NCBI RefSeq assembly: GCF_022829515.1
Contig: NZ_JAKSYL010000223.1
Coordinates: forward strand, 62,001 to 126,000
DNA length: 64,000 bases
Direction of reading: 5' to 3'
From: Methylobacterium sp. J-048
GTDB taxonomy: Bacteria; Pseudomonadota; Alphaproteobacteria; Rhizobiales; Beijerinckiaceae
In this document: one piece after another, positions 60,294 through 64,000 of the stretch
Layout: each line of letters begins with the position of its first letter
Numbering within the stretch: position 1 is the first letter of the stretch
Translations under genes and position numbers: made by a program
Notes under the pieces: generated by a model
What the model was told of the DNA's origin: nothing
Databases searched by the model: none
Seen by the model: only the letters and a program-made list of their open reading frames with translations

Positions 60294-60692
60294 TCAGCCC
60301 GGCTCGTGGCAGACCACACATAACTTGTTGCCGTCCGGATCGCGGAAGTAGGCTCCGTAGTAGTTCGGGTGATAGTTCGACCGAAGCCCAGGCCGTCCCT
60401 CGTCCTCCCCTCCGTTAGCCAGCGCCAAGGCATGGCAGCGGTCAACCATTTCACGTGACTGCGCCAAGAACGCCGTCATAGGCCCGTTGCCTGGGTCGAG
60501 GTGCTGCTTGTTCCAGGGCCAGCCGACGATGAACAAGGGGCGCTCAGCATCCCTGGGCTTCCAAGCGATCCATCCGTCCGCCAGTTCGATGTTGCGGATT
60601 TGGAGGCCCAGCTCACGTAGCAGCGGCCCGTAGAAGTCATGAGCTCTCTGCAGATCCGACACGCCCACATGAATATGTGACAGGAAGGACAT
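60294..60692 (-). CDS. VOC family protein (glyoxalase/dioxygenase-like)
   Basis: 132 residues from the ATG at 60692. The fold has SHIHVGVSDLQRAHDFYGPL, LRELGLQIRNIELADGWIAW, and C-terminal NYYGAYFRDPDGNKLCVVCH. His8 (SHIHVGV) and the DPDGNKL region are the usual metal-binding ends. A GGAAG ribosome site precedes the start. It pairs with the other VOC gene downstream and probably shares its transcript. Substrate is unknown; related proteins modify small electrophiles or drugs. Confidence 0.85.
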   Translation of the reverse strand: MSFLSHIHVGVSDLQRAHDFYGPLLRELGLQIRNIELADGWIAWKPRDAERPLFIVGWPWNKQHLDPGNGPMTAFLAQSREMVDRCHALALANGGEDEGRPGLRSNYHPNYYGAYFRDPDGNKLCVVCHEPG

Positions 60693-60837
60693 GCCACGGT
60701 CTCCGAACGCAGTGCTCGTTATCGCTCGGACAGGTTTCGGCCGCAAAGGGTCACCAGCGAGCGCGGGGAGACGTCCGCTTTCATGCGTTGCCGCCCGGAA
60801 GTTGACCGTCGCAAATCCACTCAGAGCGGTCATTCCG

Positions 60838-60945
60838 CTGTCGACCCAACCCGGTCGCCGGAAGCGCTGTCGGCGTATCCACAAAGCGGACGTTCGTCAG
60901 CCGCTCGGCAACTTCACCTCGGGGTGGCTTTCGGACGTTGGTCAT
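60838..60945. repeat. Interspersed GCGG-rich repeat, copy 2
   Basis: Contains CGACCCAACCCGG, AAAGCGGACGTTCGTCAGCC and CTCGGGGTGGC, aligned with 59640-59735. Further shorter AAGCGGACG words follow up to about 60975. It is in the otherwise gene-free spacer 60693-61030, between the VOC and MBL-fold genes. Confidence 0.6.
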
Positions 60946-61030
60946 CCGGCGCGAAGCGGACGTACCGCATCCGATCCTTCTCGGACCGTGCCTGCTAAGC
61001 TAAGAACGAGGGCGGCAAGCGGATCTGATC

Positions 61031-61726
61031 GTGGCGTTCAAGAAGATCATCGACGGCGCCTACCTCGTGCCGATGGGCAACGCCAACGCGGTGCTGCTCG
61101 ACGCTGAGGGAGATCTCGTCCTCATCGATGCGGGGTTCCCCGGTAAGGCTGACCTCGTGCTTCACGCGATGAGCAAGCTTGGGCACAAGCCCAGCGACCT
61201 GAAGCACCTCGTCTTCACGCACGGCCACCCTGATCACATCGGCAGCGCCGCTGCGCTCGTGCAGGCGACCGGCGCACGGACATACATGCACGCAGCCGAT
61301 GTACAGCTTGCCGAGAGCGGCGGTCCGTTCCGGCCGATGACGCCAGGACGGGGCTTGCTGCCGTCCATCCTGTTCCGCCTCGTGTGGAAGCCCGACGAGC
61401 GCATGGAGCCTTTCCGCATCGACCAGCACATCGCCGATGGGGAGACGCTGCCGCTCGCAGGTGGGCTGCGGGCCGTTCACCTCCCTGGCCATTGCGCGGG
61501 TCAGGTTGGATTTCTGTGGCAAGGACAGCGGCTGCTCATCGCCGGGGACGTGTTCATGAACAACCTCGGCCTCGACGATCCGGTAGGCTTTGAGGACGAG
61601 GCGGAGGGGCGGCATAGCCAGCGCAAGCTTGCCTCTCTCGCACCACAGGCGGTCTGCTTCGGCCATGGCAGGGCTATCACGAAGGATACGATCGCCCGGC
61701 TTGAACGCGCCGTGGCCCGACGCTGA
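61031..61726 (+). CDS. Metallo-beta-lactamase fold hydrolase
   Basis: 231 residues. The metal-binding motif is THGHPDHIGS (HxHxDH), with a further His in HLPGHCAGQVGFLWQG, Asp in IAGDVFMNN and His in CFGHGRAITKDT. The order and spacing match the glyoxalase-II/YcbL-like subgroup of the MBL fold. No signal peptide, so probably cytosolic; substrates may be thioesters, lactones or similar. The start is GTG at 61031; the ribosome site is weak. It stands alone between non-coding repeats. Confidence 0.9.
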   Translation: MAFKKIIDGAYLVPMGNANAVLLDAEGDLVLIDAGFPGKADLVLHAMSKLGHKPSDLKHLVFTHGHPDHIGSAAALVQATGARTYMHAADVQLAESGGPFRPMTPGRGLLPSILFRLVWKPDERMEPFRIDQHIADGETLPLAGGLRAVHLPGHCAGQVGFLWQGQRLLIAGDVFMNNLGLDDPVGFEDEAEGRHSQRKLASLAPQAVCFGHGRAITKDTIARLERAVARR

Positions 61727-62271
61727 GGCCGCAAGCCTCCCTTCAACGGAGGTCCCTAAACCACCCGTGCCGGTCGTTAATCCTTGCCCTACTGAGCGGC
61801 CAGCAAGGGGACGTTCCCAGCTTCTGCAAAGGGTCGTGAGCGGTCCCCGCGGCTATGTCTCCTTCGATGCATCCGCTCTCTGGAAGCGGATGGGCAGGAA
61901 ACCACCCATCCCGGTCATAGGCCTCTGCCTCATCGACGACTTGGAAGCGGACCTCCCCAGGACGCACAATGGCTCGCAGACGACCTCGGAACGTCACGGC
62001 GCGTCTGGTTCCGGAGCGTGCCCTTATGCGAACGATCTGAAGGCGGGTCGCTTCGGCGTCGCTGGCAGGGCCGGGGCCGACCGATTTCGCTGCAGCAGGC
62101 GCGGTAGATGTTCGACCCGGGCAAATTCTAAGGGATGCTGCGCGGCGCGGGGGTGCGAGGCCAGGTTCGCGGGTCGTAGGTCTGGCCGTGCTGCGCGGGC
62201 ATAGGTTTAAGGTGGCGGGCGGTGGCGTATGTCGAGACGGACCCTCCCGTCTGATCGGCACGTTGAACCAG
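61727..62271. other. Non-coding stretch with degenerate internal repeats
   Basis: About 545 bp with no supported gene. AAACCACCCGTGCCGGTC (61758-61775) and AAACCACCCATCCCGGTC (61899-61916) are near-identical words about 140 bp apart. Between them are GGAAGCGGATG-like words related to the neighbouring GCGG-rich repeats. Long frames here look like chance frames in GC-rich DNA. Confidence 0.5.
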
Positions 62272-62505
62272 ATGCACGCCCAGCCCTCGTCCAACCCTGA
62301 TCGCCTCGCCCTGACGGAGTCGGCCCTCGCGGCCGCCGATAGCGTCTGGCGTGCAGAGATGCGCCGGAACTACGGGCCGGATGGGGTCCTGACCTACGCC
62401 TACGCTCCTGAGGGCCAGGGAGAACTCGGGACATCGCTCCGGCAGACCTATGAAGCTCGGCGTGTCGCTGTTGCGCTGTGGCGGCACGAGCGCCACCGAG
62501 GCTGA
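62272..62505 (+). CDS. Small hypothetical protein, Methylobacterium-type
   Basis: 77 residues: NPDRLALTESALAAADSVWR, AEMRRNYGPDGVLTYAYAPE and SLRQTYEARRVAVALWRHER. The ordered helical core and Arg-rich C-terminus recur in small accessory proteins of Methylobacterium. Function unknown. The ATG at 62272 lacks a strong ribosome site; the frame begins upstream at 62188 but that part is not protein-like. Confidence 0.5.
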   Translation: MHAQPSSNPDRLALTESALAAADSVWRAEMRRNYGPDGVLTYAYAPEGQGELGTSLRQTYEARRVAVALWRHERHRG

Positions 62506-62553
62506 GCGACGGATAGCATTGCGAGGCTATTGCGGGGCCTCTACAGCCCGCCG

Positions 62554-62742
62554 ATGTCCGACAAGCTCAACGCCCTCCTCGAACGCCTAAAGGCGCATCA
62601 GCGCACGCTCATTCTGGCGATGGCCGAACACGATGGGCTGCCGGCCGGAAGCGCCCTGCGCCAGGTTGCTGAGCTGGAGAATGTTATCGCCGCCGTCGAG
62701 GCCGTTGCGGGTGAGGAAGCAGATCGCGTCCGACGAATTTGA
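62554..62742 (+). CDS. Small helical hypothetical protein
   Basis: 62 residues: MSDKLNALLERLKAHQRTLI, then LAMAEHDGLPAGSALRQVAE and LENVIAAVEAVAGEEADRVR. Two amphipathic helices separated by a short turn. No motif or family. The ribosome site is poor. It follows the previous small gene by 48 bp and may share its transcript. Confidence 0.5.
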   Translation: MSDKLNALLERLKAHQRTLILAMAEHDGLPAGSALRQVAELENVIAAVEAVAGEEADRVRRI

Positions 62743-62860
62743 TGCCCTCGCTGGCCGACGCTGCAAGCAGGCTCACGGTAGACCACGGCAGCGTGTGATC
62801 ATAGGCTCGGTCGGGCCGTGCGAGCTGCAGCATCGCGGCGGCCAGTCCCGGCCTGTCTGA

Positions 62861-63310
62861 TCATGCTGCTTTCCGCTTCCTCAGTTGACGCTCGGCTTGA
62901 CCACCAGGGCGCCCAAGGCCAATCGCCTTCGCGAGAGCCGACCGCTTTTCGGCATAGCTTGGGGCGACCATCGGGTAGTCAGCCGGCAAGCCATACTGCT
63001 CGCGGTAGCCCCGCGGGTCGAGGCCGCGGCTGGTGAGGTGACGCTTGAGCGTCTTGTAGGTCTTGCCGTCGATGAAGCTGACGATCCCGTCGGGGCGGAT
63101 CGACTTGCGGATCTGGGCGTCGCTCGGCTTCTCAACCTCGGACGCCGGCACTAGGCCGCCCGGCTTCAGAGCATTGAGGGCCGTGTGGATGCTCTCGATC
63201 AGCTTCGGAAGCTCGACGGCGGGGACTGAATTCTTCGTGACGTAAGCGGAGACGATTTCGCCGGTAAGCTCAGCCAAATTCGAGCCGACATTCTGAATAT
63301 CTTCGATCAT
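62861..63310 (-). CDS. MucR/Ros family transcriptional regulator, zinc-finger-degenerate variant
   Basis: 149 residues. The N-terminal half (EDIQNVGSNLAELTGEIVSA, PAVELPKLIESIHTALNALK) is the MucR oligomerisation region. The C-terminal DNA-binding half has DGIVSFIDGKTYKTLKRHLT, YREQYGLPADYPMVAPSYAE and RSALAKAIGLGR. The usual Cys of the zinc finger (ICLEDG) is replaced: it reads VSFIDG with Ser78. Such Cys-less forms are known among MucR relatives and can still bind AT-rich minor grooves. In Hyphomicrobiales MucR proteins control exopolysaccharide, motility and the cell cycle. It is transcribed away from a 357-bp AT-rich region. Confidence 0.88.
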   Translation of the reverse strand: MIEDIQNVGSNLAELTGEIVSAYVTKNSVPAVELPKLIESIHTALNALKPGGLVPASEVEKPSDAQIRKSIRPDGIVSFIDGKTYKTLKRHLTSRGLDPRGYREQYGLPADYPMVAPSYAEKRSALAKAIGLGRPGGQAERQLRKRKAA

Positions 63311-63667
63311 TGCGGCATACTTTCATTTTTTTATTGGACACTCCTCATCACAAATTAGTTTTCATAAAAAATTATGCTAATAAACGCGACTTACGACCGC
63401 ATGTATCGGCTAAAGTGACGCATCTGTCGAGCTAAATACTCTCTTGCAGACTGGAAGCATGATCGAGGGCCGCACGGCCGCGATGGCCCGGATTAGGTGC
63501 ACAGGGCAAGGCACAAGCTTCTATCGTTCCGAGCATGATCGTCAGCGCTCCGGGTGCCTGCATCAGCCGCTGATAAGGAGTAACGGCGGAGTACATGGGT
63601 CAGCGGTTAGCAACTGACTGCAAAGTGTATTACTATCTGTGGTTATCAGCTGAGCTAATCATCTCCG
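63311..63667. other. AT-rich upstream region of the MucR-family gene
   Basis: The first 110 bp are markedly AT-rich (TTTCATTTTTTTATTGG, AAAAAATTATG) and probably form a promoter with autoregulation by MucR, whose family prefers such DNA. The rest has no supported gene. Confidence 0.45.
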
Positions 63668-64000
63668 TCAATGCAGGTTCGAGGGCCGCTCGTCGTCCTG
63701 CAAAAGTGCGAGTTCTTGACCAATCGCCAAGAGCAACTCATCCATCTTTTGCCGAAGGAGCGGCGAGCCGTGCTGCAAGATCGCCTCACGGGCCTCTAAA
63801 CAGCGGTCTGCGGCTTGGATGATCGCGTTCTCCTCGTGCACGGCAGGGCGGGCGACATACCCCTCACCCGCGTCACCGGCCTCCCGGCTCTCAGTGATGT
63901 CGATCATGATGCCTCGACAGCGTAGGGGTCGCCCATCTTCCCCACGATAGATCCGACCTCGGCAAAGGAGCCAGCGTATGCCTAAGTCCGGGCATACAAC
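63668..64000 (-). CDS. C-terminal part of a PAS-domain protein, cut by the window edge
   Basis: The frame runs from the edge without a stop: GIRWLLCRGRIYRGEDGRPL, RCRGIMIDITESRE is the end of a PAS_3-type domain ('W....GR..RD.DGRPLR..G...DITER'). The following 70 residues (EENAIIQAADRCLEAREAIL, LRQKMDELLLAIGQELALLQ) are helical and do not contain a kinase H-box. An ATG at 63907 would give a 79-residue protein, but the PAS match upstream shows that the gene really begins outside the window. Probably a sensor or adaptor protein. Confidence 0.65.
   Translation of the reverse strand, partial: VVCPDLGIRWLLCRGRIYRGEDGRPLRCRGIMIDITESREAGDAGEGYVARPAVHEENAIIQAADRCLEAREAILQHGSPLLRQKMDELLLAIGQELALLQDDERPSNLH

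Noticed and set aside
61590..62204. 204-codon plus-strand frame after the MBL-fold gene
   Set aside because: Overlaps the conserved MBL C-terminus in another frame and then runs through repeat-like non-coding DNA.
33272..64000. attR copy of the tRNA-Lys 3' end
   Set aside because: A second copy of the T-arm/acceptor sequence was looked for by eye and not found; the island boundary is therefore not claimed.

Overview
The window is high-GC chromosomal DNA of an alphaproteobacterium of the order Hyphomicrobiales, most likely Methylobacterium or Methylorubrum. This is inferred from the gene set: a phasin, a NepR-like general-stress domain, a MucR regulator, the aceE-aceF-lpdA layout with two lipoyl-bearing subunits, many small Methylobacterium-type proteins and several REP-like palindrome families. 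No 16S gene or other species marker is present.

Region 1 (1-33.3 kb) is core genome. It holds purH, an MHS-type MFS carrier, an acetate-use block (acs, a DUF485 protein, actP), a large PAS protein with a degenerate kinase core, a phasin, an L,D-transpeptidase, two transglutaminase-like proteins, a response regulator with an apparent NepR domain, a lytic transglycosylase, alaS, small secreted proteins, the pyruvate dehydrogenase genes with a divergent Lrp/AsnC regulator, tRNA-Ala(GGC), aroA-cmk and tRNA-Lys(UUU). REP-like palindromes are concentrated around aceE/aceF/lpdA, and some lie inside the aceF reading frame.

Region 2 (33.3-48.7 kb), starting directly after tRNA-Lys, is a plasticity zone. 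It contains gene remnants (a ParB-like protein, a UmuC tail, two copies of one truncated gene, a decayed paralogue, a secreted protein with an in-frame stop), AT-richer orphan genes including a HEPN-like protein, a 0.2-kb direct repeat, and many genes under 100 codons.

Region 3 (47.2-58.4 kb) carries a complete Nit1C cluster. A divergent MocR/PdxR-type regulator faces seven tightly packed or overlapping genes: an MSMEG_0572-family protein, a nitrilase, a radical SAM protein, a GNAT-like protein, an AIR-synthase-like protein, a glycosyltransferase and an MSMEG_0570-family protein. A flavin-dependent oxidoreductase follows. The regulator/operon gap holds five copies of one octamer. Nit1C clusters are associated with nitrogen starvation and, in some bacteria, with cyanide as a nitrogen source. 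Their chemistry is not settled. A frameshifted LnmK/Pnap_2097-like gene and an outer-membrane beta-barrel gene follow.

Region 4 (58.4-64 kb) is another accessory stretch: a minimal tyrosine recombinase, two VOC proteins, an MBL-fold hydrolase, small orphan genes, a MucR-family regulator and the C-terminal end of a PAS protein cut by the window edge.
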